63,184 nt of DNA from an uncultured Faecalibacterium sp. GTDB lineage: Bacteria > Bacillota > Clostridia > Oscillospirales > Ruminococcaceae. Under the pieces are notes generated by a model, which was given only the letters and a program-made list of their open reading frames with translations, had not been told where the DNA came from and made no database searches. Shown one piece after another: positions 9,002-17,333 of this stretch; the stretch's first letter is position 1, and each line of letters begins with the position of its first letter. Both the position numbers and the translations under genes were made by a program. The stretch covers positions 1-63,184 of the forward strand of contig CAKTEM010000015.1 of NCBI GenBank assembly GCA_934548045.1. The letters run 5' to 3'.

Positions 9002-9946
9002 ATGGCAGTGGAGACGAGCTGTGCGGCAAGTTCGCGTTTTGATATCTCCTGTGAGCCGTGCGTCGTGTCGGACGCGCAGGGAAGGGAGCTGACCCAGCAC
9101 GGCAGTGCGCTGTTTCCCATCGCGTGCTATCGGGAAGATCTGAACAACTTTTCGATCGCGTGGCACTGGCACGAAGAGTTTGAATACATCTTGGCGGTCA
9201 AGGGCTGTCTCGTCGTGGGCATCAACAAGACCCGTCTGCGCCTGCAGGAAGGGCAGGGCGCGTTCATCAACTCCGGCGTTCTCCATGCGGTCGAGCTGGC
9301 AGAAGGGGAACCGGCGATGCTCCATTCCGGCGTGTTCCATCCCCGGTTGGTCGGCAGTATGGATACGGTCTTCTGGCAGAACTGCGTCAAGCCGCTGCTC
9401 GACCCGGGCGCGCCGCCGTATTTTCTGCTGGAAAGCGGTGTTCCTTGGCAGAACGAAGTATTGGACTGTCTGGCCGATGCGTGGGAGGCCGTCGAGAGCG
9501 AAAAGCCGGATTACGAAAACTGGACGCGGTACCGCCTCAGCACGGCTCTGCGTCAGCTGGCGGCCCACTGCCAGACAAGAGCCGATAAAGTCTCTCAGCA
9601 GGAAAAAATTGCGGCGGAACGGATGAAACAGATGCTCCGCTATGTGGAGGAACACTACGCCGAAGAGCTAACCGTGGAAAAAATCGCTGGCTGTGTGGCC
9701 CTGAGCGAGAGTGCCTGTCTGCGGAGCTTCCGCCAGCTGCTGGGGATCACGCCCATCCAGTACGTCAAGCAGTACCGGGTGGAACGTGCGGCAGAACTTC
9801 TCCGCTCGACCCGGCTGAAGACCGGCGAAGTCGGCGAAGAGTGCGGCTTCTCGGATGGAAGCTATTTTATAAAAACATTTCGGGAGCTGAAAAACTGCAC
9901 CCCGAAGGAATATCGGCAGAAAATTCTGGAAAAAGCCGAAGGATAA
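9002..9946 (+). CDS. AraC-family transcriptional regulator with cupin sensor domain
   Basis: A 314-residue regulator. An N-terminal AraC-type cupin domain (about residues 25-125, with AWHWHEEFEYILAVKG and AFINSGVLHAVE) precedes two C-terminal helix-turn-helix motifs (EKIAGCVALSESACLRSFRQ, and TGEVGEECGFSDGSYFIKTF). The start taken is ATG 9002 with GGGAGGAG upstream; an in-frame ATG at 8960 adds 14 residues without such a site. It reads divergently from the MFS gene and 22 bases upstream of a MATE exporter, so it may control both transport genes. Confidence 0.9.
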   Translation: MAVETSCAASSRFDISCEPCVVSDAQGRELTQHGSALFPIACYREDLNNFSIAWHWHEEFEYILAVKGCLVVGINKTRLRLQEGQGAFINSGVLHAVELAEGEPAMLHSGVFHPRLVGSMDTVFWQNCVKPLLDPGAPPYFLLESGVPWQNEVLDCLADAWEAVESEKPDYENWTRYRLSTALRQLAAHCQTRADKVSQQEKIAAERMKQMLRYVEEHYAEELTVEKIAGCVALSESACLRSFRQLLGITPIQYVKQYRVERAAELLRSTRLKTGEVGEECGFSDGSYFIKTFRELKNCTPKEYRQKILEKAEG

Positions 9947-9968
9947 CAGGAAAAGGAGAAATCATTTC

Positions 9969-11306
9969 ATGCAGCGCAGTTTGACCCAAGGCCCTATCAC
10001 ACGCAATATCTTATTGTTCGCCCTGCCCCTCATGTTCGGCAACCTCTTGCAGCAGATGTACAACATCGCCGATACCTGGGTCGTCGGACGCTTTTTAGGC
10101 TCGGACGCTCTGGCGGCAGTCGGCTCATCTTATACTTTGATGACCTTTCTGACCTCAATTCTGCTGGGTCTCTGCATGGGCAGCGGTGCGGCTATCTCGA
10201 TACAGTACGGCAGCGGCGAACACGACCGGATGCGGCAGAGCGTGTTCATGTCCTTTGCCCTCATCGCAGGGATTTCCGTTGTGCTGAACCTGCTGGTCTA
10301 CATCGGGCTGAACGGCATCCTGTGGGTGCTTCGGGTGCCGCAGGAGCTTCGCCCCCTGATGAAAGAATATCTGCTCATCATCTTTTTGGGCATCTTTGCG
10401 ACCTTTTTGTACAACTACTTCGCGAATGTCCTGCGCGCCATCGGAAACTCGATGGTGCCGCTGCTCTTTCTGGCGGTGTCGGCGATTCTGAATGTCATCC
10501 TCGATCTGGTCTGTGTGCTGGTGTTCCAGTGGGGCGTCCGGGGTGCGGCAGGCGCAACGGTGTTTTCACAGTACGTCTCGGGCATCGGCATTGCTCTGTA
10601 TACCCTGAAAAAGTTCCCGGAACTCTGCCCCAAGCGGAACGACTGCCGCTGGGATAAGAAGAACCTCGGCACCATCCTGAACCTGTCAGTCATGACGAGC
10701 GTGCAGCAGTCCATCATGAACTTTGGCATCCTGATGGTGCAGGGTCTTGTCAACAGCTTTGGCACGGTCATCATGGCGGCATTTGCGGCGGCGGTAAAAA
10801 TCGACTCCTTTGCCTATATGCCGGTGCAGGATTTCGGCAACGCTTTTTCGACCTACGTCGCCCAGAACTACGGCGCAAACCAGCCCGAGCGCATCCGGAA
10901 GGGCATCCGTAGTGCAGGCCTGACCTCGGCGGTCTTCTGCGTCTGTATCAGCGCGCTGGTCTGTCTCTTCGCAAAGCCATTGATGGGCATCTTCATTGAC
11001 CCGTCGCAGACGGATATCATCGCGGCCGGCGTCCACTACCTGCGCATTGAGGGCGCGTGCTATATCGGCATCGGCATCCTGTTCCTGCTGTACGGCTACT
11101 ACCGCGCAGTCAACCAGCCGCTGATGTCGGTCATCCTGACCATCGCTTCTCTGGGAACCCGTGTTGCGCTGGCTTATCTGCTGTCGGCAACGGCTCTGGG
11201 TGTGACCGGCATCTGGCTCAGCGTTCCCATCGGCTGGGCGTTGGCGGATATCATCGGCATCGGCTATTATCTCGCGAAAAAGAAGGGAGCGGAGCAGAAT
11301 GTCTGA
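9969..11306 (+). CDS. MATE-family efflux transporter
   Basis: A 445-residue permease with twelve hydrophobic segments in two related halves. The opening (TRNILLFALPLMFGNLLQQMYN, then ADTWVVGRFLGSDALAAVGSS) is typical of the clostridial MATE/NorM-DinF group, which uses Na+ or H+ gradients to export cationic compounds. The gene follows the AraC-type gene by 22 bases and overlaps the DNA glycosylase gene by eight bases, suggesting a three-gene operon. Substrate is unknown. Confidence 0.92.
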   Translation: MQRSLTQGPITRNILLFALPLMFGNLLQQMYNIADTWVVGRFLGSDALAAVGSSYTLMTFLTSILLGLCMGSGAAISIQYGSGEHDRMRQSVFMSFALIAGISVVLNLLVYIGLNGILWVLRVPQELRPLMKEYLLIIFLGIFATFLYNYFANVLRAIGNSMVPLLFLAVSAILNVILDLVCVLVFQWGVRGAAGATVFSQYVSGIGIALYTLKKFPELCPKRNDCRWDKKNLGTILNLSVMTSVQQSIMNFGILMVQGLVNSFGTVIMAAFAAAVKIDSFAYMPVQDFGNAFSTYVAQNYGANQPERIRKGIRSAGLTSAVFCVCISALVCLFAKPLMGIFIDPSQTDIIAAGVHYLRIEGACYIGIGILFLLYGYYRAVNQPLMSVILTIASLGTRVALAYLLSATALGVTGIWLSVPIGWALADIIGIGYYLAKKKGAEQNV

Positions 11307-12123
11307 GCAGAGAGTCCGCATTGCGGACGACCTCGATTTGGATAAGATCATCGACAGCGGACAGTGCTTTCGCCCGGCCCGGCGGAACGCTGGCTGGTAC
11401 TGCTTCCCGGCAGGGCAAAGGCTGATCTATCTCCGCCCGGAGAGCGAAAATGGGTACATCATCCGCTGCCCGGAAGGGGAGTGGGAGAGTTTCTGGCAGG
11501 ATTATTTCGACCTTGGCCGGAACTATGCCGCCCTGTGTGAAAAGCTGCATGGACAGAGTGTGTTTCTGGATAAGGCTCTCGCTTATGGAAAGGGCATCCG
11601 GGTGCTGAGACAAGACCCGTGGGAGATGCTGGTGACGTTTATCATCTCTCAGCGCAAGAGTATCCCGGCTATCCGAACGGCGGTCAACCTGCTTTCGGAG
11701 CGGTACGGAACGCCGGTGGATACAAATGGTGAAGTCGTGCATCTCTTTCCGACGCCGACCCAGTTGAATCAGGCCAGCGAGGACGATTTGGCGGCCTGTG
11801 GTTTGGGCTACCGCACCCGGTACATCAAGAAAGCGGCAGAGCTGGCGGCATCCGGCCAGCTGGATATGGAAGCGTTGCGCAGCCTGCCCGACGAAGAGCT
11901 GTATCAGGAGCTTCTGACGCTGGACGGTGTGGGTAAAAAGGTCGCGAACTGTGTCTGTCTGTTCGGGTATTCCCGTACCGGGATGGTGCCGGTGGATGTC
12001 TGGATCGCCCGGCTCATCGAAGAAGAATTCGGCGGCGTTGACCCCTTCCCACAGTATGGCAGGGAAGCTGGCATCGCGCAGCAGTATTTGTTCTATTATA
12101 AGAGAAGTATCAGCAAAAAGTAA
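11299..12123 (+). CDS. 8-oxoguanine DNA glycosylase/AP lyase (OGG family)
   Basis: A 274-residue base-excision repair enzyme. The N-terminal OGG domain (residues 1-110, with DKIIDSGQCFRPAR) is followed by the HhH-GPD domain. The hairpin LDGVGKKVANC contains the lysine that forms the Schiff base, and VPVDVWIARL carries the conserved catalytic Asp. It should remove 8-oxoguanine opposite C and nick the strand. Its ATG lies inside the MATE gene end, so it is translationally coupled. Oxidative-damage repair suits an oxygen-sensitive anaerobe, but the link to efflux is inference. Confidence 0.9.
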   Translation: MSEQRVRIADDLDLDKIIDSGQCFRPARRNAGWYCFPAGQRLIYLRPESENGYIIRCPEGEWESFWQDYFDLGRNYAALCEKLHGQSVFLDKALAYGKGIRVLRQDPWEMLVTFIISQRKSIPAIRTAVNLLSERYGTPVDTNGEVVHLFPTPTQLNQASEDDLAACGLGYRTRYIKKAAELAASGQLDMEALRSLPDEELYQELLTLDGVGKKVANCVCLFGYSRTGMVPVDVWIARLIEEEFGGVDPFPQYGREAGIAQQYLFYYKRSISKK

Positions 12124-12165
12124 AACAAAAACCCACAAATTCCTTGTCATCGGAACCTGTGGGTT
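12124..12165 (-). terminator. Terminator of the rpsF-ssb-rpsR operon
   Basis: On the minus strand AACCCACA and TGTGGGTT arms, with an inner GGTTCC/GGAA helix, run into TTTTGTTTTA. The plus strand lacks a T run after the stem, so it mainly serves the minus-strand operon. Confidence 0.8.
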
Positions 12166-12207
12166 GCTGATTGCTGATTATTTTGAATGGGTTGATTGAT
12201 TCAGAAA

Positions 12208-12465
12208 TTAGTCGCTGACGTAGGGCATCAGAGCAACGTGACGAGCGCGCTTGATGGCGGTGGTCAGTGCGCGCTGATGATAAGCGCAAGTGCCGGTCAC
12301 ACGGCGAGGAATGATCTTTGCACGCTCAGAGACGTACTTACGCAGACGGGGAACGTCCTTGTAATCGATGGTGTCGATGCGATCGACACAGAAGCTGCAA
12401 ACCTTCTTGCGGCCGCGGCGGATGGGGCGCGCGGGGCGAGAACCTTCGGTTCTTTCAAAAGCCAT
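12208..12465 (-). CDS. rpsR: 30S ribosomal protein S18
   Basis: An 85-residue protein with the S18 core: basic N-terminus, KKVCSFC pair of cysteines, YKDVPRLRKYVSERAKIIPRRVTGTC and the AIKRARHVALMPYV ending. It binds the small-subunit platform with S6. It is the last gene of rpsF-ssb-rpsR, the usual order in Firmicutes. An AGGAGG site precedes the ATG. Confidence 0.98.
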   Translation of the reverse strand: MAFERTEGSRPARPIRRGRKKVCSFCVDRIDTIDYKDVPRLRKYVSERAKIIPRRVTGTCAYHQRALTTAIKRARHVALMPYVSD

Positions 12466-12509
12466 TGCTTATTACCTCCTGTTGGATTTTTACGGTATAC
12501 CGTTTGTGA

Positions 12510-12998
12510 TTAGAACGGCAGGTCATCACTGTCGTCAATGACGGCGAAATCGTCGGCATTGCCAGCAGAGTAGCTGGGAGCTGCTTCAACAGCAGCCGGA
12601 CGGGCAGGAGCCTGGTTCTGGTAGGCAGGAGCCGCGTTCTGATACGCTGCTCCGCCGCCCTGAGAATTGCCATTGGAATTTTTGGGGCCCGCAAAGCTGA
12701 TATTGTTTGCGACGACCTCCACAGCGGTACGATTGTTTCCGTTCTTATCCTGATACTGACGGGTCTGAAGGCTGCCTTCGATAGCGATCAGACTACCTTT
12801 CTGGAAATACTTGGAGACAAACTCGGCCTGCTGACGCCAAGCGACAATGTCGATGAAATCGGCCTGACGCTGTTCGCCCGGACGGGCAAAGTTGCGGTCG
12901 CAGGCAATGCGGAAACTTACCACATTGATGCCGCTCTGGGTGGTACGAAGCTCCGGGTCAGCCACAAGGCGGCCCATGATAGCAACAACATTCAACAT
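12510..12998 (-). CDS. ssb: Single-stranded DNA-binding protein
   Basis: A 162-residue SSB. The OB fold covers residues 1-105 (MLNVVAIMGRLVADPELR, then FIDIVAWRQQAEFVSKYF and GSLIAIEGSLQTRQY). It is followed by a Gln/Asn/Pro/Ala-rich flexible linker and the acidic tip DDSDDLPF that recruits partner proteins. Placement between rpsF and rpsR is the conserved arrangement, coupling SSB to ribosomal protein synthesis. Confidence 0.98.
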   Translation of the reverse strand: MLNVVAIMGRLVADPELRTTQSGINVVSFRIACDRNFARPGEQRQADFIDIVAWRQQAEFVSKYFQKGSLIAIEGSLQTRQYQDKNGNNRTAVEVVANNISFAGPKNSNGNSQGGGAAYQNAAPAYQNQAPARPAAVEAAPSYSAGNADDFAVIDDSDDLPF

Positions 12999-13028
12999 AA
13001 TACGGACTCCTTTTTCGTCACGAAAAGA

Positions 13029-13313
13029 TTACTCCTCGTGGGCAACGATCAGGCTGCGCATAACGCCTTCGGTGATCTTGTAAACGCGGTCGAGTTCAGC
13101 AGGGAAGCTGGGCTCGCTGGTGAAGTTGATCACGGTGTAGACGCCTTCCTCCTCGTCGTTGATGGGGTATGCAAGACGACGCTTGCCCCACTCGTCGATG
13201 GAGTCGATGGTACCGTTTGCCTCGATCAGAGACTTGAACTTACCGACCAGAGCGGAAGTAGCCTCCTCATCGAGAGCTGCGCTGGTAATCAGCATGGTTT
13301 CGTACTTTGCCAT
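13029..13313 (-). CDS. rpsF: 30S ribosomal protein S6
   Basis: A 94-residue S6 with the family pattern MAKYETMLI, then WGKRRLAYPINDEEEGVYTVINF and the terminal helix region. The start is set by AAAGGAGGT eight bases before the ATG at 13313. Longer frames upstream run through the leader and promoter. It is the first gene of the operon. Confidence 0.98.
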   Translation of the reverse strand: MAKYETMLITSAALDEEATSALVGKFKSLIEANGTIDSIDEWGKRRLAYPINDEEEGVYTVINFTSEPSFPAELDRVYKITEGVMRSLIVAHEE

Positions 13314-13337
13314 TTTGTAGCACCTCCTTTTGGACTT

Positions 13338-13372
13338 GAGGGCCTCGTTTGAGGCCAAGGGTACACAGCCCA
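13338..13372 (-). promoter_or_regulatory. Candidate rpsF leader structure
   Basis: Between the promoter and the S6 start the minus-strand leader contains a perfect hairpin GGCCTC/GAGGCC with loop AAAC (13341-13356). Just upstream is a GGGC...ACCC element. S6:S18 complexes are known to bind rpsF leaders in many bacteria. The diagnostic bulged CCG motif was not confirmed here, so the role is tentative. Confidence 0.35.
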
Positions 13373-13415
13373 CGACAATATGAACTGTGCGGCTTGTCTG
13401 TTCAGACAGCAATTT

Positions 13416-13444
13416 ATTATAGCAAGTACAGCAAAATTTGTCAA
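13416..13444 (-). promoter_or_regulatory. Promoter of rpsF-ssb-rpsR
   Basis: On the minus strand a perfect TTGACA (plus 13439-13444), a 17-base spacer and a perfect TATAAT (plus 13416-13421). This fits a highly expressed ribosomal operon. Confidence 0.95.
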
Positions 13445-13512
13445 GCGTTTTTCTGCACATATTTTCAAATTTTTTACCCGGTTAAGTTTGGGCGAAAAAA
13501 GCCGATATTGTT

Positions 13513-13541
13513 TTGCATTTAACAAACAAAAGGATTATAAT
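13513..13541 (+). promoter_or_regulatory. Promoter of the cation:proton antiporter gene
   Basis: TTGCAT (13513-13518), a 17-base spacer and TATAAT (13536-13541), leaving a leader of about 65 bases before the ATG at 13612. Confidence 0.8.
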
Positions 13542-13611
13542 ACGAGCGAAGCATCAGAGAACGCTCTGGCAAAGCGGATGCTATCAAGGTAAGAGAAGAG
13601 AGGGTAAACTT

Positions 13612-14805
13612 ATGTATTCGGTATTCCGCAATCTGGCGATCATCATGCTGAGCGCGAAGTTCTTCGGTCTTCTGGCCCGGAAATGCAAAGCTCCGCAGGT
13701 GGTCGGTGAGATCATCGCAGGCCTGCTCATCGGCCCCTGCCTGCTGAACCTCGTCCACACCAGCGATACCATTTCGATTTTCGCGGAGATCGGCGTGGTA
13801 CTGCTGATGTTCTCGACCGGCCTCGGCACCAACCTGAAAGAACTCATCAAGGCCGGCCCCATCGCGACGCTCATCGCCTGTGTGGGCGTGGCGGTTCCGC
13901 TTCTGGGCGGTACGCTGCTGTACAGCGCGTTTTACGGATTTTCGGCAGTCGGCTCGCCGGAGTTCTATAAGGCACTGTTCATCGGTACCATCATGACGGC
14001 GACCAGCGTTTCCATCACGGTGGCGACATTGCAGGAGCTGGGCCACCTGAAGAGCTTTCTCGGTACGACCATCGTCAGCGCGGCGGTCATTGATGATGTC
14101 ATCGGCATCGTGGTGCTGACCTGTGTGCTGGGCGCAAGCTCCGGCACGGGTACCGGTCTGGGGCAGGTGCTGCTCAACACAGTGCTGTTCTTCCTCGTGG
14201 CGATCGGTATCGGCGTCGTGATCCATTTCGGGATGAAGTGGCTCGACAAGCGCAATCCTCACACCCAGCGCATCACCATCGTCAGCACGGCGTTCTGCTT
14301 CGCGATGGCCTACATTGCGGAACAGTATTTCGGCATCGCAGATATCACGGGCGCGTACATTGCCGGTATCGTCCTCTGCACGATGGACGACGCATCTTAT
14401 GTAGAACGCCGCGTTGATATCAGCAATTACGTCCTGTTCGCGCCGGTCTTCTTTGCAAGTATCGGTTTGAAGACGGATATCAGTGGCCTGACGCCGGAGA
14501 TTCTGCTGTTCAGCGTCTGCTTCGTCATCGTGGCACTTATCACGAAAATTATCGGCTGTGGTCTGGCCGCAAAGATATGCCGGTTCAGCTGGGCGGATTC
14601 CCTCAAGGTCGGTGTCGGCATGATGACCCGTGGTGAGGTCGCCCTGATCGTGGCACAGAAGGGTCTGGAAGTCGGCGTGGTCGATTCGGTCTACTTCACC
14701 GCGGTCATCCTGCTTATCATCGTGTCCTCGGTGGCAACGCCGCTGGTGCTGAAAGCACTCTTCGCAAAGATGCCGCCGGAAACACATCCGGCACAGCAGG
14801 CATAA
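13612..14805 (+). CDS. Cation:proton antiporter, CPA2 (KefB/NapA-like)
   Basis: A 397-residue membrane protein with about twelve hydrophobic segments, a Na+/H+ exchanger fold (PF00999). The N-terminal APQVVGEIIAGLLIGPCLL matches the CPA2 family. The AAVIDDVIGIVVL segment carries the paired Asp residues expected in the ion-binding core. It lacks a C-terminal TrkA-N/C domain, so it is a short form. The start chosen is ATG 13612 behind AGAGAGGG; an upstream frame would begin inside the promoter. It probably exchanges Na+ or K+ for H+. Confidence 0.9.
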   Translation: MYSVFRNLAIIMLSAKFFGLLARKCKAPQVVGEIIAGLLIGPCLLNLVHTSDTISIFAEIGVVLLMFSTGLGTNLKELIKAGPIATLIACVGVAVPLLGGTLLYSAFYGFSAVGSPEFYKALFIGTIMTATSVSITVATLQELGHLKSFLGTTIVSAAVIDDVIGIVVLTCVLGASSGTGTGLGQVLLNTVLFFLVAIGIGVVIHFGMKWLDKRNPHTQRITIVSTAFCFAMAYIAEQYFGIADITGAYIAGIVLCTMDDASYVERRVDISNYVLFAPVFFASIGLKTDISGLTPEILLFSVCFVIVALITKIIGCGLAAKICRFSWADSLKVGVGMMTRGEVALIVAQKGLEVGVVDSVYFTAVILLIIVSSVATPLVLKALFAKMPPETHPAQQA

Positions 14806-14819
14806 AGTCATTATTGAAT

Positions 14820-15014
14820 GGCTGTTGTATAACTCCTTCCGTCATCGCTGACGCGATGCCACCCGTCCTCCCTTTGTCTCTTCGAGACATCTCCCTCCGG
14901 TCGGAGGGAGTCTTTCTCCGCGAGGGAGGCTTTTCAGCTTACCGTTACGCCAAGGCCCCCTCTCCGAGGGGGCTGGCACAGCGAAGCTGTGACTGGGGGA
15001 GTCATACAGCGGCC
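14820..15014 (+). repeat. Interspersed intergenic repeat, copy 1, nested in a terminator stem
   Basis: About 170 bases (14831-15003) rich in short hairpins (CTCCCTCCGG/CGGAGGGAG, GCCCCCTC/GAGGGGGC) match the reverse complement of 36487-36657 over their whole length with scattered differences. Outside the repeat, GGCTGTTGTAT (14820-14830) and ATACAGCGGCC (15004-15014) pair with each other and lead into TTTTTT. The repeat therefore sits in the loop of the terminator of the antiporter gene. It carries no open frame of note. Confidence 0.85.
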
Positions 15015-15097
15015 TTTTTTGTTATAAAAAAAGAAAAAGTATCACTTTATGACATGCCAAAGTGAAACAAAGTATCTGTATTTTATAATAAAGTATG

Positions 15098-15109
15098 GTA
15101 TAATTATAC
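15098..15109 (+). promoter_or_regulatory. Possible -10 region/palindrome upstream of the NSS gene
   Basis: The palindrome GTATAATTATAC contains TATAAT (15099-15104) about 75 bases before the NSS start. A CACTTT...AAAGTG inverted repeat lies at 15042-15063. No convincing -35 box is seen, so the promoter call is weak. Confidence 0.4.
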
Positions 15110-15179
15110 TTAACGCTTTGGGCAGATTGGAAAAAGGCTGCCCGAGCCGGATCTGAGCAAGAAGCAAAGGAGAAAAATC

Positions 15180-16550
15180 ATGGAACGAGAAACCCTCAAA
15201 TCACGATTGGGATTCATCCTGCTTTCCGCCGGTTGTGCGATCGGCATCGGAAACGTCTGGAAATTCCCTTATATGGCCGGTCAGGGCGGCGGCGGCGCGT
15301 TCGTGCTGTTCTATCTGCTCTTCCTCGTCATCTTGGGCCTGCCCATCATGAGCATGGAATTTGCCGTTGGCCGTGCATCGGAAAAGAGCCCGGTGCGTGC
15401 GTATCAGGCACTGGAAAAGCCGGGCCAGAAATGGCATATCCACGGTTATTTTACCCTCATCGGCTGCTACCTGCTGATGATGTTCTATACCACCGTTGCA
15501 GGCTGGATGCTGCACTATTTCTACATGACCGCCGTCGGCAAGCTGTCCGGACTGAACGCGGATGAAGTTGCCAGTGCGTTTACCGATATGCTGGCAAGCC
15601 CGGGCATCATGGCCTTCTGGATGGTCGTTGTCGTCGCGTTCGGCATCTTCGTCTGTGCGCGCGGCCTGCAGAACGGTCTGGAGCGCGTCACCAAGGTCAT
15701 GATGATCGCTCTGCTCATCATCATGGTGGTTCTGGCAATCAACAGTCTGTTCATGCCCGGCGCAAAAGAGGGTCTGACCTTCTATCTGGTGCCGGATTTT
15801 GAGCGCATGAAGGAAGTCGGCATCGTCAACACGCTGGTCGGTGCGATGAATCAGGCGTTCTTCACTCTGAGCCTTGGCGTCGGCGCAATGGCAATCTTTG
15901 GCAGCTACATCGGTAAGGAACACGCACTTCTGGGCGAGTCCGTCCGCGTCGTCGTGCTGGATACCTTCGTCGCCATCACATCCGGTCTGATTATCTTCCC
16001 GGCCTGCTTTACCTATGGTGTCGACCAGACTTCCGGCCCGAGCCTGATCTTCATCACCCTGCCGAACATCTTCGCGAATATGACGCTGGGGCGTCTCTGG
16101 GGCAGCCTGTTCTTCCTGTTCATGTCCTTCGCGGCACTGTCCACAGTTCTGGCCGTCTTCGAGAATATCATCTGCTGCGGCATGGAGCTGACCGGTTTCT
16201 CGCGCAAGAAGATGAGCTGGATCAACTTCGTCCTTATCACCCTGCTGTCTCTGCCCTGCGTGCTGGGCTACAACGTGTGGAGCTGGGATGGTTTCGCCAT
16301 CTTCGGCGGCGCAGTGCTGGACCTCGAGGATTTCCTCGTCAGCAACCTGTTCCTGCCGCTGGGCTCGCTGGTCTACCTGCTGTTCTGTGTCACTCGTTAC
16401 GGCTGGGGCTGGAACAACTATAAAAAGGAAGTCAATACCGGCGATGGCCTGAAAGTCCACGACTGGATGCGCGGCTACCTGACCTATGGTCTGCCGCTCA
16501 TCGTCCTCTTTATCTTCGTCTTCGGTATTTACGACAAATTCTTTGCGTAA
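15180..16550 (+). CDS. Sodium-dependent symporter, NSS/SNF family
   Basis: A 456-residue LeuT-type permease. The first membrane helix contains the family signature GCAIGIGNVWKFPYMAGQGGGGAFVLFY, which contributes to the sodium and substrate sites. About eleven to twelve hydrophobic segments follow. Bacterial members carry amino acids or related amines with Na+. The ATG follows AAAGGAG. A two-component pair starts 63 bases downstream, so transport and sensing may be linked. Confidence 0.93.
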   Translation: MERETLKSRLGFILLSAGCAIGIGNVWKFPYMAGQGGGGAFVLFYLLFLVILGLPIMSMEFAVGRASEKSPVRAYQALEKPGQKWHIHGYFTLIGCYLLMMFYTTVAGWMLHYFYMTAVGKLSGLNADEVASAFTDMLASPGIMAFWMVVVVAFGIFVCARGLQNGLERVTKVMMIALLIIMVVLAINSLFMPGAKEGLTFYLVPDFERMKEVGIVNTLVGAMNQAFFTLSLGVGAMAIFGSYIGKEHALLGESVRVVVLDTFVAITSGLIIFPACFTYGVDQTSGPSLIFITLPNIFANMTLGRLWGSLFFLFMSFAALSTVLAVFENIICCGMELTGFSRKKMSWINFVLITLLSLPCVLGYNVWSWDGFAIFGGAVLDLEDFLVSNLFLPLGSLVYLLFCVTRYGWGWNNYKKEVNTGDGLKVHDWMRGYLTYGLPLIVLFIFVFGIYDKFFA

Positions 16551-16613
16551 AAACGTAACAACGTAAAAAACTCCGGGGGGGGGGTAAGCTTGCCCGGAAG
16601 GAGAGATTGCAAA

Positions 16614-17333
16614 ATGAACATTTTGATCTGCGATGATGAACCTACCGTTGGCAAGCGTGTGCGTCAGGTGACGGAGGACTACTTTGAGAGCCGGGAGATC
16701 CCGGTGTCCTGTACCCTCTGCACCAGCGGTGAGGAAGCCCTTACCCACAAAAAAGAAGTCTTTCAGCTGGCGTTGCTGGATGTCGACCTGAACACCATGA
16801 GCGGCATCGCACTGGGCCGGGAGCTGAAACAGGAAAACCCGGAGCTGGTGCTGGTCTACATCTCGGCCTACATCGAGTTCGCACCCGAGGGGTACACGGT
16901 CAACGCCTACCGGTATATCCTGAAACGGGACCTCGACTGGATGCTGCCCAACTGTTTTACGGATCTGCTGGCCGAGCAGTCGAGCCGCTGTTCGACGCTG
17001 ACCGTCCATCAGGGCAGAAACACCATCGAGCTTCCGCTGGACAGCATCTACTATCTCGAGAGCGACCTGCGGAAGATCAACGTCTATGGTGATGTGCCGC
17101 ACCAGCCGCTCTGCTCCTATTACGGCAAATTGACCGACCTGCCCGAAAAGCTGTTCCAGAGTGGACTGCTCCGGGTCGGGCGAAGCTACGTCGTCAACAT
17201 GAAGTACATCCTTCAAATCAGCAACTATAAAGTCGAGTTGAAAAATGGCGTGGAGCTGAGCGTCAGCCGGAACGGATACAGCACCATCCGGGGAGCGTTT
17301 TTGGAATGGAAAGGACAGTTTGGCAATGAATGA
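16614..17333 (+). CDS. LytTR-type response regulator
   Basis: A 239-residue regulator. The receiver domain (residues 1-120) shows the acidic pocket DDE near residue 7 and the phospho-acceptor Asp in LLDVDL. The C-terminal LytTR DNA-binding domain spans about residues 130-235 (SIYYLESDLRKINVY, then LLRVGRSYVVNMKYI). The start is the ATG at 16614 behind GGAAGGAG. It overlaps the kinase gene start, the usual AgrA/AgrC-like coupling. A run of ten G residues lies about 30 bases upstream of the start. Confidence 0.92.
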   Translation: MNILICDDEPTVGKRVRQVTEDYFESREIPVSCTLCTSGEEALTHKKEVFQLALLDVDLNTMSGIALGRELKQENPELVLVYISAYIEFAPEGYTVNAYRYILKRDLDWMLPNCFTDLLAEQSSRCSTLTVHQGRNTIELPLDSIYYLESDLRKINVYGDVPHQPLCSYYGKLTDLPEKLFQSGLLRVGRSYVVNMKYILQISNYKVELKNGVELSVSRNGYSTIRGAFLEWKGQFGNE

